In this document: in pieces, positions 1-7,690 of the stretch
Layout of the letters: each line of letters begins with the position of its first letter
Position numbering within the stretch: position 1 is the first letter of the stretch
NCBI RefSeq assembly: GCF_002291145.1
Contig: NZ_NTGE01000168.1
Location: 1-36,029, forward strand
Source: Streptomyces sp. SA15
GTDB lineage: Bacteria; Actinomycetota; Actinomycetes; Streptomycetales; Streptomycetaceae
DNA: 36,029 bases
Direction of reading: 5' to 3'
Notes under the pieces: model-generated
The model's database searches: none
What the model was told of the DNA's origin: nothing
The model's input: only the letters and a program-made list of their open reading frames with translations
Program-made: the position numbers and the translations under genes

Positions 1-1700
1 GTGGCGAGCGCTCGGAGATCGCCGGCGCCCCCGACGACGTACCGGAGAGCGACGCGGACGCTCCCAAGGCGTCCCTGCCCGCCCTCCGTGAGGCCTATCG
101 GGCGGCCTCCCAGGTGTACGAGAAGGTGGGCGTCGGGGCCGACCTGCGGGCCGAGCAGGCACGTGCGGAGAGCGACGAGAGCGCGGCGCGCGCCGAACTG
201 GACCGGCTGAGCAACAAGGTCCGCACGCGCGCGGAGCAGCTGCTCCAGTCGCCCGACGGCTCCGACGGGCCGTCCCGGCAGGCCGCCGTCGCGCGGGCGG
301 AGGAGCTGGTGCAGCTCCTGGAGACCCGGATGTCGAGTGCGAGCGAGCAGCTCGGACGGCTGCGCGGCGAGGCCGAGCGGCACGCGCCCGAGGACGGCGA
401 GGCGCACACCGAGCTGCCCGAGGAGCTTCAGCCGCGCGACGCCGAGCACGCGCAGGCCCTGCTGCGCACGGCGACCGCCGAACTCGCCTCGCGGACCGAG
501 GCGTTGGCCCAGGCCCGGGAGGCGCACGCCGAACTGCTCGACGCCCACCGCGCCGCCGAGGACGCGGCCGGCGGCTTCGACGAGATCGCCGCGATGCTGC
601 GTGACCTGCTGCGCGAGCACGCCTCCGAGGAGGAGCAGGAGGAACCCGAGCCGTACCCCGGCAGCCTGGAGGAGGCCCGGCAGTCCGCCGCCGAGGCCCG
701 CCGCTCGCTGCGCGGCTGCGCCGCCGACCTGTCGGCCGCCGAGTCCGCCGTCCGCGAGGCGAGTGACATCCTCGTCCGGCACGCCAACTCCACGCGCTAC
801 GAGCAGGTCCGCACCCCGGCACGGCAGCAGATCCGCGAACTGCCCGCCTCCGCACTGCCCGAGCACGCCCAGAAGTGGGCGGACGCCTTCGCGCCGCGGC
901 TCCGGGTGCTCACCGACGAGTTGGAGCAGCTGGAGCGCAACCGGGACTCGATCGTGGACCGCCTCAGAGGGCTCGTCGAGTCGGCCCTCGCCACGCTCAG
1001 GTCCGCCCAGCGGCTCTCCCGGCTTCCGGAAGGCCTCGGCGAGTGGTCCGGGCAGGAGTTCCTGCGCATCCGCTTCGAGGAGCCCGACCAGGCCACGCTC
1101 ACCGAGCGGCTCGGCGAGGTCATCGACGAGGCCACCCGGGCCGCCGTCAAGAAGAACTCCGACCTGCGGCGCGACGGCATGTCCCTGCTGCTGCGGGGCG
1201 TCGCCGCGGCACTCCAGCCCAAGGGGGTGGCCGTGGAGATCCTCAAGCCGGACGCCGTACTGCGCGCCGAGCGCGTGCCCGTCGGGCAGATGGGCGACGT
1301 GTTCTCCGGCGGTCAGCTGCTGACCGCCGCCATCGCGCTGTACTGCACGATGGCCGCGCTCAGGTCGAACGACCGAGGTCGGGACAAGCACCGGCACGCG
1401 GGCACGCTGTTCCTGGACAACCCCATCGGGCGCGCCAACGCCACGTATCTGCTGGAGCTCCAGCGAGCCGTGTCCGACGCTCTGGGCGTCCAACTCCTCT
1501 ACACCACGGGTCTGTTCGACACCACCGCGCTCGCCGAGTTCCCGCTGGTCATCCGGCTGCGCAACGACGCCGACCTACGGGCGGGGCTGAAGTACATCCG
1601 CGTGGAGGAACACCTCCGGCCGGGACTGCCGGAGGCTCCCGCCGGGGAAGCCGTGCACAGCGAGATCACTGCGACACGGATGTTCAAACGGCCCGCATAG
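1..1700 (+). CDS. SMC/Rad50-like ATPase, C-terminal part (5' end outside window)
   Basis: The frame is open from position 3, so the start codon lies upstream and about 566 residues are visible. Most of the visible protein is long, charged, Glu/Ala/Arg-rich helix with heptad-like character up to about nt 1150, which suggests coiled coil. Near the end come an ABC-type signature (VFSGGQL, about nt 1300-1320) and a Walker-B-like stretch (GTLFLDNPIGRAN, about nt 1402-1440). This is the C-terminal ATPase lobe of an SMC/Rad50/MukB/JetC-type protein. Such proteins act in chromosome or plasmid maintenance, repair or defence; which one cannot be decided without the N-terminus and upstream genes. No TOPRIM (JetD-like) gene follows, so a Wadjet jetABCD order is not supported. 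The stop codon faces a decayed gene on the other strand, three bases away. Confidence 0.8.
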   Translation, partial: GERSEIAGAPDDVPESDADAPKASLPALREAYRAASQVYEKVGVGADLRAEQARAESDESAARAELDRLSNKVRTRAEQLLQSPDGSDGPSRQAAVARAEELVQLLETRMSSASEQLGRLRGEAERHAPEDGEAHTELPEELQPRDAEHAQALLRTATAELASRTEALAQAREAHAELLDAHRAAEDAAGGFDEIAAMLRDLLREHASEEEQEEPEPYPGSLEEARQSAAEARRSLRGCAADLSAAESAVREASDILVRHANSTRYEQVRTPARQQIRELPASALPEHAQKWADAFAPRLRVLTDELEQLERNRDSIVDRLRGLVESALATLRSAQRLSRLPEGLGEWSGQEFLRIRFEEPDQATLTERLGEVIDEATRAAVKKNSDLRRDGMSLLLRGVAAALQPKGVAVEILKPDAVLRAERVPVGQMGDVFSGGQLLTAAIALYCTMAALRSNDRGRDKHRHAGTLFLDNPIGRANATYLLELQRAVSDALGVQLLYTTGLFDTTALAEFPLVIRLRNDADLRAGLKYIRVEEHLRPGLPEAPAGEAVHSEITATRMFKRPA

Positions 1701-1710
1701 CCGTTATGCG
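1688..1710. terminator. Nested hairpins between convergent stop codons (weak terminator candidate)
   Basis: CGCATA (1694-1699) pairs with TATGCG (1705-1710) around a 5-base loop. ACGGC (1688-1692) can instead pair with GCCGT (1700-1704), so the two stems exclude each other. The structure contains the stop of the ATPase gene and the remnant stop of the convergent GMC oxidoreductase. Arms are short and there is no U-tract, so a terminator role is only possible. Confidence 0.3.
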
Positions 1711-3133
1711 TCCTCCTTCAGCAGATCCGCGCACTTCTCGCCGATCATCATCGTCGTGGGTTGACCGCGACGAGGTCCGGCATGACCGAGCCGTCGGCGA
1801 CCCGCAGCCCCTCGACCCCCTTGACCCGCAGCCGCGCGTCGAGCGGGGCCGAGGGGTCGTCGTCGGCGCCCATCTTCACGGTGCACGACGGGTGGTAGAC
1901 GGTGTTGTGGGTCTTGTGGATGTAGTCGAGCAGTTCGTCGTCGGTCCGGACGTCCGGACCGGGGGCCAGTTCGGCGCCCGCCCAGCCGCTGAGTGCGGGC
2001 TGCGAGGCGATACGACGCGCCAGCTTCAGCCCGTACGTCATCACCCGCACATCGTGCTCGTGCGTGAAGTACCGCGAATCCACCTTCGGCTTGTCCCGGT
2101 AGTCCCGCGTCCGCAGCCGAACAGTCCCCCGTGATTGCGCACGCGTCACGTTGGGCGTGAGGCAGAAGGCGTTCTCGGACGCGGGGTAGCCCCACCGCGC
2201 GGTGTTCATGTCGAACGGCACGGACCCGTAGTGGAACATCAGGTCCGGCCGGTGCAGGCCCGGTTCGGTGTCGTAGAAGATGCCGGCCTCCCACCAGGCT
2301 GGAGGTGGTGGTCATGGGCTGTGCGGCCTCCCACATGATGACGCCCTCGGGATGATCCTGGAGGTTCTCGCCCACGCCGGGCGCGTCCACGACCACCTCG
2401 ACGCCGACCTCTCCCAGGTGCCCGGCCGGGCCGATGCCCGACAGCATCAGCAGCTTGGGTGAGTCGATGGCCCCGCAGGACACGATCACCTCGCGCCTGG
2501 CCCGTACCGTCCGCGTGTGGATCAGGTCCGGGTCCAGGTACTCGGCGCCCACGCACCGCTGCCCCTGGAGCATCAGCTTCTTGGCCCGCACCCCGTGCGC
2601 ACCTCCAGGTTCGGCCGCTTGTCCATGACGGGGTGGAGGTACGCCACGGACGAGGACTGACGGATGTTGTTCTCGTCGGAGTTGATCTGGAACCAGTTGG
2701 CGCCCCGGACCACCGTTGTGCCCGTGTTGAAGGGCGTCGTCGGTATCCCGGCCTGGGCACAGGCCTCCAGCAGGGCTGTGCCGCACGGGTCGTCGCTCTT
2801 CAGCGTGCGCGCAGTTTCACCGGGCCGGTGCGGCCGTGGTGGTCGCCGGGAGCGTCGTTGTTCTCCAGCCGCCGGTAGAGCGGGAAGAGGTCGGCGGCGC
2901 TCCAGCCCGTACAGCCGGCCGCCGCCCAGTCGTCGAGGTCCTCGGCCGGTGCCCAGAAGGCGATGCAGGAGTTGTGCGAGGAACAGCCGCCCAGCACCTT
3001 GGCACGGGCGTGCCGCATGAAGCTGTTGGCGCGCGCCTGCGGCTCGACCGGGTAGTCCCAGTCGTAGCCGGACTCCAACAGGCCCATCCAGCCTTTTGGA
3101 CGGAAGTGCCGGGGTAGTCGGAGCAGCCGGATC
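1704..3133 (-). pseudogene. GMC-family oxidoreductase (choline dehydrogenase-like), decayed
   Basis: Read in changing frames, the strand encodes recognisable GMC flavoenzyme sequence in the correct order. The segments are RHARAKVLGGCSSHNS (substrate/FAD region), then IVSCGAIDSPKLLMLSGIGP and GVGENLQDHPEG, then VYHPSCTVKMG and GLRVADGSVMPDLVAVN. The last segment resumes after a frame change as TTMMIGEKCADLL. Frame changes fall near nt 2805, 2600, 2290 and 1760. The last looks like one missing C, since GTC AAC CCA replaces the expected GTC AAC CCC. The N-terminal GxGxxG FAD-binding segment (about 60-70 residues) is absent: homologous sequence starts abruptly just downstream of the permease stop. 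Family members oxidise choline or other alcohols. Given the missing FAD segment this copy is very unlikely to work. It would have been co-transcribed with the upstream permease. Confidence 0.8.
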
Positions 3134-4702
3134 TCAGTCGGCCGCGGGGGCGGCGAGGGGAGTGGTCGCCGCGGTGGTGTCTGCGAGGCGGTGCTCGGCG
3201 AGCACGCCCGTCTTGTGCCGCTGGACGAACCAGTAGTAGGCGAAACCGCCGCCCGCGATGACCGCGACGAACAGCACCGCCCCCCAGCGCAGATACCAGT
3301 GGTACGGAGCACTGGCGTTGTAGACCGCGGCGCGAGGCCAGATCAGGTTGATCGTCATGGCCGCGCCCCACAGCACGGCGACGATGTTGACGAGCAGCCC
3401 CCAGCGGCCGAGCGAGAACCTGCCGTCACCCGCCGGCTGCCACTTGCCGCGCAGCCTCGCCACCAGCATCGGTGCCGTGACTCCCAGGTAGGCGAGGTAG
3501 ATCATGATGATGCCGATGCTGGTGACGACCGTGAAGATCTGCGGCTGGCGGATGTTGACCACCAGGATCGCCAGCGCCAGGATCCCGATGATCACGGCGG
3601 GCAGTACAGGTGTCTGGAACCGCGGGCTGACCTTGGCCAGCAGCGCGGAGGCGGGCAGGTTGTTGTCCCGGGCCATCGCGAACGCCAGCCGGATCGCCGC
3701 CGTGTGCACCGCCAGTGCGCACACCGTGACGGCGATCAGCACGCACCACAGCATCGCCTTGCCGGCCGTCGAACCGAGCACGTCGAGCACGATGAACTGC
3801 AGACCGTCGGTGGACAACTGCTCGCCCTTCAGGCTGGAGACGCTCATCAGCGCGAGCAGCAGGATGAGGCCGCCGAGGATGAAGGAGGCGACGATCGCGC
3901 GGATGATGGCGCGGGGTGCGTTGCGGGACGGGTCCAGGGACTCCTCGCCTAGGGAGGCGGCCGTGTCGAAGCCGTACATGACATACGCGGAGGCCAGCGA
4001 GGCCACCAGGAAGGCGCCCAGGTATCCGGCGCCGTAGCCCGCCCCGGTGCCGTTCGTCTCCGTGACCACCTGCGGACCGCGCGTGATGTGGACAGCGAGC
4101 AGGACGATCAGTACGACAGTGGCGATCAACTCGATGAACACGCCCGCCGTGTTGATGGTGGCCATCAGCTTGACGCCGAAGGCGTTCACCAGGGTGGTGA
4201 ACAGGATCAACACCGCGGCCAGGATGACCGCGTTGGTCGCCACGTCGTACTTGCCGGTGCCGTCACCCACGATCTGGAACACGTCGGAGATCTGCGGCAG
4301 CGTCAACTGGTAGGCCAGCGCCACGGCCGAGATGGACACGATGGACGCGATCAACATCATCCAGCCGGCGAGCCAGCCCAGATGTCTGTTGCCTATCTTC
4401 TTCGACCAGTTGTAGACCGATCCCGCGACGGGATAGCGGGCGGCCAGCTCCGCGAAGCACAGGGCGACCATGAACTGGCCGACGAAGACCATCGGCCACG
4501 ACCACCAGTAGGCGGGGCCGCCGCTGCCGTAGCCGAAGTAGAACAGCTGGAAAGTGCCGGTCAGGATCGAGATGTAACTGATCCCGGCGGCGAAGGTGTG
4601 GAAGTTGCCGAGGGTGCGCTTGAGTTCGGGTTTGTAGCCGAACTCGGCGAGTTCGGCGTCGTCGTGACTCTGTGGGCCTGTCGGTTGTTCGGTTGTCGTC
4701 AT
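3134..4702 (-). CDS. APC-superfamily amino acid/amine permease
   Basis: The 522-residue integral membrane protein has about 12 hydrophobic segments after a hydrophilic N-terminus. It begins with the conserved N-terminal block of APC transporters (FGYKPELKRTLGNFHTFAAGISYIS) and contains the family-typical ELAARYPVAGSVYNWSKK and FDTAASLGEESLDPSRNAPRAI. It should import an amino acid, GABA, ethanolamine or choline-like amine by proton symport; the substrate is not readable from sequence. The ATG has an AGGAG upstream at about 10 bases. The decayed GMC dehydrogenase immediately downstream suggests the original operon imported and oxidised an amino alcohol or amine. The gene itself is intact. The alternative of a GABA permease is equally open. 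Confidence 0.9.
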   Translation of the reverse strand: MTTTEQPTGPQSHDDAELAEFGYKPELKRTLGNFHTFAAGISYISILTGTFQLFYFGYGSGGPAYWWSWPMVFVGQFMVALCFAELAARYPVAGSVYNWSKKIGNRHLGWLAGWMMLIASIVSISAVALAYQLTLPQISDVFQIVGDGTGKYDVATNAVILAAVLILFTTLVNAFGVKLMATINTAGVFIELIATVVLIVLLAVHITRGPQVVTETNGTGAGYGAGYLGAFLVASLASAYVMYGFDTAASLGEESLDPSRNAPRAIIRAIVASFILGGLILLLALMSVSSLKGEQLSTDGLQFIVLDVLGSTAGKAMLWCVLIAVTVCALAVHTAAIRLAFAMARDNNLPASALLAKVSPRFQTPVLPAVIIGILALAILVVNIRQPQIFTVVTSIGIIMIYLAYLGVTAPMLVARLRGKWQPAGDGRFSLGRWGLLVNIVAVLWGAAMTINLIWPRAAVYNASAPYHWYLRWGAVLFVAVIAGGGFAYYWFVQRHKTGVLAEHRLADTTAATTPLAAPAAD

Positions 4703-4777
4703 GAGCAGCGGACTCCTGGTGGGCCGGGGGAGGGGAGGGAGCGGCTCGTGCGGGGGCCTGGATCAAGGTGGGTCAGT

Positions 4778-4813
4778 TGGATCGAGTGGCTCAGATGGAT
4801 CGGATGGCTCAAT
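4778..4813. repeat. Tandem 18-bp imperfect repeat in the permease leader
   Basis: Two adjacent 18-base copies, TGGATCGAGTGGCTCAGA (4778-4795) and TGGATCGGATGGCTCAAT (4796-4813), differ at four positions. They lie about 75-110 bases upstream of the permease start, between it and the small upstream gene. The repeat may be operator-like or simple slippage. No palindromic symmetry was noticed. Confidence 0.5.
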
Positions 4814-4847
4814 GAGGGCGGTTATACGCGGGGGCAATGTGCCCGTT

Positions 4848-4865
4848 GTTACGCCGAGTTACGCC
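4848..4865. repeat. Direct repeat GTTACGCC x2
   Basis: GTTACGCC occurs at 4848-4855 and again at 4858-4865, a 10-bp period, followed by the related TGCGTTAGCC. The repeats overlap the 3' end of the small 59-residue gene and lie upstream of the permease. The one-helical-turn spacing is what a dimeric regulator site would have, but no regulator is identifiable nearby. Confidence 0.35.
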
Positions 4866-4869
4866 TGCG

Positions 4870-5049
4870 TTAGCCGAACCATCCCTGCGGCGCGGGGGAC
4901 GTGTTGCGCCAGATGTGCTTCGTCTCGCGGTACTCGGCGAGCCAACGGTCCACCGACTGGACCGAGCCGGCGGCTCCCCTGCCGTTCTGCTTCTCCGGGT
5001 TCGCGACCTTCTCCTCACTGCGGTCGGACTGCTTCTGGGTGCGGGTCAT
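4870..5049 (-). CDS. Small hydrophilic protein of unknown function, 59 aa
   Basis: The ATG at 5049 is preceded by GGTGAGAG at suitable distance and opens a 59-residue frame ending SPAPQGWFG. The protein is strongly hydrophilic (MTRTQKQSDRSEEKVANPEK...) with an aromatic C-terminal half (VDRWLAEYRETKHIWRN). There is no signal peptide, membrane segment or recognised domain. It sits upstream of, and on the same strand as, the amine permease, so it may be co-transcribed. A longer frame reaches 5142, but the internal ATG has the better ribosome site. I do not recognise the family. It could be a small accessory protein of the catabolic cluster or a remnant of a larger gene. Confidence 0.5.
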   Translation of the reverse strand: MTRTQKQSDRSEEKVANPEKQNGRGAAGSVQSVDRWLAEYRETKHIWRNTSPAPQGWFG

Positions 5050-5365
5050 GGCTGAACTCTCACCACCTGTCGGCCCGGTTGGGGCCGCAGCTGCGGGAAG
5101 CCCTTGGCGGGACGGTCGTCCCACCCGGATTCTGTTGCGCATAGCGGTCGTTCGTGCGCCATGTGAAACATCATGTTGCCGAAGAGTCCGGCACCCGGAA
5201 GGGGCCGAACCGTACGGACCGACGAAGGTCCGGCCGCTCTGTGTACTCCTCGTACTCCTCGCTTCCGAACTTCACCTGCCGCGGGACCAGCGACGGTCCC
5301 GCACTGCCTGATCAACCTGGACCAGACAGGTCCGGACCGAGCGTCCCGGACCGAGAGGGGGGCCC
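5050..5365. promoter_or_regulatory. Divergent intergenic region before the Rieske gene
   Basis: These 316 bases separate the small minus-strand gene from the Rieske ferredoxin and must hold promoters in both directions. Visible structure includes a short palindrome AACAT-C-ATGTT (5167-5177), two adjacent GTACTCCTC copies near 5240-5260, and a repeated CCGGACCGAG just before the Rieske ribosome site. No convincing -35/-10 pair was identified. Confidence 0.4.
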
Positions 5366-5689
5366 ATGATTCCCGTCTGCCGCCTCGAAGACCTCCCCGA
5401 GGGCGAGTCGGTCCGCATCGGGACGACACCGCCCACCGCCGTGTTCCGCACCGACGACGGCGAGCTGTACGCCATCGACGACACCTGCACCCACCAGGAC
5501 GCCTCCCTCTCCGAGGGCTGGCTGGAGGGCTGTCTGGTCGAATGCCCGCTGCACGCCGCTTCTTTCGATCTCCGCACAGGTCGGCCGACCTCCCTTCCCG
5601 CCCGCCGGCCCGTCCGCACCCACCGCGTCACCGTCGAAGACGGCGTCGTCCACGTCCACGTCACCGCGCAGGAGGGAACCGCCGCATGA
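5366..5689 (+). CDS. Rieske [2Fe-2S] ferredoxin
   Basis: The 107-residue protein is a stand-alone Rieske domain. The two cluster-binding boxes are C-T-H (in DDTCTHQDASLSEG) and C-P-L-H (in CLVECPLHAASFD), i.e. CxH...CxxH. Length and layout fit the soluble ferredoxin subunit of aromatic-ring or amine oxygenases, which carries electrons from a flavoprotein reductase to an oxygenase. The ATG at 5366 has a purine-rich GAGAGGGGGG immediately upstream. Its stop overlaps the start of the reductase gene (ATGA), so the two were translationally coupled. The reductase is now broken and no oxygenase component is in the window, so the electron partner is unknown. Confidence 0.9.
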   Translation: MIPVCRLEDLPEGESVRIGTTPPTAVFRTDDGELYAIDDTCTHQDASLSEGWLEGCLVECPLHAASFDLRTGRPTSLPARRPVRTHRVTVEDGVVHVHVTAQEGTAA

Positions 5690-6548
5690 ACGCCGTGACG
5701 AACGCTGTGCCCAACGCCGTGCCGTACTGGCGTACGGCACCCCGGACGGCCGCCTCCCGTACGGCCTCGCACGCCCTGCCGACCGACAGGAGCCGTACCC
5801 CATCATCGGCGGCGGCTTCATCGGCGCCGAAACCGCCTCCTCCTGCGCCGCCCTCGGCCACGCAGTCACGGTCGTCGAGGCCGCGCCGCTCCCACTCGTG
5901 CCCCAACTCGGCGCCGACATGGCCGCCGTGTGCGCCACCCTGCACCGCCGCGGCGGGGTGGACCTGGTCACGGGCACCGGGGTGGCCGGACTGCGCGGCA
6001 CTGGCGGCGTCACCGGCGTCGAACTCTCCGACGGCCGTACGCTGCCCGCCGACGTCGTGATCGTCGGCATCGGCGCCGTCCCCAACACCGCCTGGTTGGC
6101 GGGCTCGACGCTCGCGCTGCACGACGGCGTGCTGTGCGATGACGGCTGTGTGACGGCACTTCCGCAGGTGGTCGCCGTCGGCGATGTCGCTCGCGTCGGC
6201 GGAAGCCGCGCCGAACACTGGACCTCCGCGACGGAGCAGCCCCGGGTCGCCGTGGCCAACCTGCTCGCCGGGCGCACCCTTCGGACCGCGCGGGCGCTGC
6301 CCTACTTCTGGTCGGACCAGTACGGCGCACGCATCCAGTTCGCCGGCCGCCGACACGACGGGGACAGCGTCCGCATCGCCGAGGGCGAGCTCACCGAGGG
6401 TGCGCCGGCCGAGGGCGGCTTCCTCGCCCTCTACGAGCGGGACGGCCGTACGACCGCGGTGCTCTCCGTGGACCGCCCGCGCCCCTTCATGCGGGTGCGA
6501 CGCGAACTCGCGCGCGGGGAGAGCCGGGTGCAGCCGGCCGCGCTGTGA
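5686..6548 (+). pseudogene. FAD-dependent ferredoxin reductase, internally deleted and frameshifted
   Basis: The ATG overlaps the Rieske stop. After about 15 codons the frame no longer matches the family. In another frame, from about nt 5720, it reads VLAYGTPDGRLPYG and then jumps directly to PIIGGGFIGAETASSCAALGHAVTVVE, the NAD-binding Rossmann motif. The C-terminal two thirds (to RRELARGESRVQPAAL, stop 6546-6548) are intact and typical of oxygenase-coupled reductases, including the VVAVGDVAR motif. Nearly all of the N-terminal FAD-binding domain, roughly 100 residues, is missing. This is a real deletion rather than a base-calling error. A downstream GTG at 5898 could start a fragment, but it would lack both the FAD-binding and GxGxxG motifs. 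Confidence 0.85.
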
Positions 6549-6578
6549 AGGTCACCGGGTAATCCGGCAGGTCTTCAC
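6545..6578. terminator. Possible hairpin between convergent genes
   Basis: GTGAAG (6545-6550) can pair with CTTCAC (6573-6578), with an inner CCGG/CCGG pairing around GTAAT. The structure lies between the reductase remnant and the convergent membrane-protein gene and overlaps both ends. There is no U-tract; it is weak. Confidence 0.3.
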
Positions 6579-7270
6579 GAGTGCGACAACTGTCCGGCGC
6601 CGCCCCGCCGACGTATCCTCTCCTGCGTCCGCTCGGCGGCCCGCGCCTGACGTCGCGCCCTGCGTCGCTCGCGCCGCAGGGCGCGTGCGGTGCTGCTGGG
6701 GGTCGACACCACGCCGTTGCGCTGGTTCCACACCTGGCGCGTCACCCAGACGTCGAGCGCGCCCCAGGTGGCCACCACCGTGCTCGCCACACTGCTCAGC
6801 ACCATCGGGAACGCCAGCCAGGAACCGGCCATGGTGCACAGGAAGGCCACCATCGCCTGGACCAGCGTCACGGCGATGATCAGCACCGCCCGTACCGCGG
6901 AAGTCCGCACGGGATCGGGCAACCGGCGCCGCCGCGCGGGCTCCTCGACCCACAACGGCCGGTAGTGGTACGGCTGCTCTCGCGCCGCACTCTCCTGGCC
7001 TGTCTCGGCCGAGCCCACATCCGCAGCCGTGCGGCTCCCGTCGGCCTCGGCAGGGTTCTCGTAAGCCGCTTCACCACTACTCCCGCCGGTCCCGGCGGCG
7101 GTCCCGTGGGCCGCCGTACCGCCTCCTGAAGCCGCCGGAAGCGCGCGACCGCCCGGTGCCCCGCCCCCGTCTGCCGGAATGTCGCGATCCGGCGCCTCGG
7201 GGTCCCGCTGCGCCGTCACGTGCGCCATCCCGCCGTCCGACAGCGCCTCGTGCCGCTCCGCCGTGCCCAT
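6575..7270 (-). CDS. Small membrane protein with long hydrophilic N-terminus, unknown function
   Basis: This 231-residue protein has a low-complexity Gly/Ala/Glu-rich N-terminus (about residues 1-110). Two hydrophobic segments follow at about 126-148 and 151-175, then an Arg-rich basic tail with a run of RRERRRARRQAR (about 199-210). The topology suggests both termini in the cytoplasm. The chosen start is the ATG at 7270, with GGAGGG ten bases upstream. A GTG at 7288 is in frame but has no ribosome site. The gene is divergent from cvnA. I do not recognise a characterised family, although proteins of this layout are common in Streptomyces annotations. Confidence 0.7.
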   Translation of the reverse strand: MGTAERHEALSDGGMAHVTAQRDPEAPDRDIPADGGGAPGGRALPAASGGGTAAHGTAAGTGGSSGEAAYENPAEADGSRTAADVGSAETGQESAAREQPYHYRPLWVEEPARRRRLPDPVRTSAVRAVLIIAVTLVQAMVAFLCTMAGSWLAFPMVLSSVASTVVATWGALDVWVTRQVWNQRNGVVSTPSSTARALRRERRRARRQARAAERTQERIRRRGGAGQLSHS

Positions 7271-7690
7271 CACCGTGTCACCCTCCACCGCCAGCAGACC
7301 GCTCGCTCCGCGTCCGAAGACCCGGCTTCCCAGTGGCTGCCCGGCTTGCGCTGTTTTACGCCGCCCGGTTGCGGGATGCGGCTCCTGTAGCCGATTCCGC
7401 TCCCAATTCCCAAAGAGAAGGACGAACGACGGCGCCTCAAGATTCCCAACAAGCGAAAAGTTTCAGCCAACTGAGCAGTGGGACCAGCCAGATCCGCTGC
7501 GACGGCCACCACGCGACGGCGGCAGGCAATCTCCCCCAATGAGCGGACAACTCGCCATGTCTCGCCGCCGGTGCGGAAGTTCAGCTTCCGGACCGGTCTT
7601 CGAGTTATCCGGCCGTCGGTAGTAGGCTCGCGCCGTTTGTTGACGCACATGTGTACCCCCTGTCGAATGGGGGTCGAGCTGGGGGAGGCC
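7271..7690. promoter_or_regulatory. Divergent promoter region upstream of the conservon
   Basis: These 420 bases carry no gene and must drive cvnA rightwards and the membrane protein leftwards. The best visible promoter for cvnA is TTGACG (7640-7645), a 17-base spacer and TCGAAT (7663-7668). It would start transcription about 15 bases before the cvnA ATG. An alternative -10-like TAGGCT lies at 7623-7628. Neither was tested. Confidence 0.4.

Noticed and set aside
1..1700. Wadjet (JetC) defence system call for the ATPase
   Set aside because: No JetD/TOPRIM gene follows and the upstream genes are outside the window; only a generic SMC/Rad50-like label is supportable.
5167..5177. AACAT-C-ATGTT palindrome as a defined operator for the Rieske gene
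   Set aside because: It is short, nearly 200 bases from the start codon and not repeated; no known regulator site could be matched.
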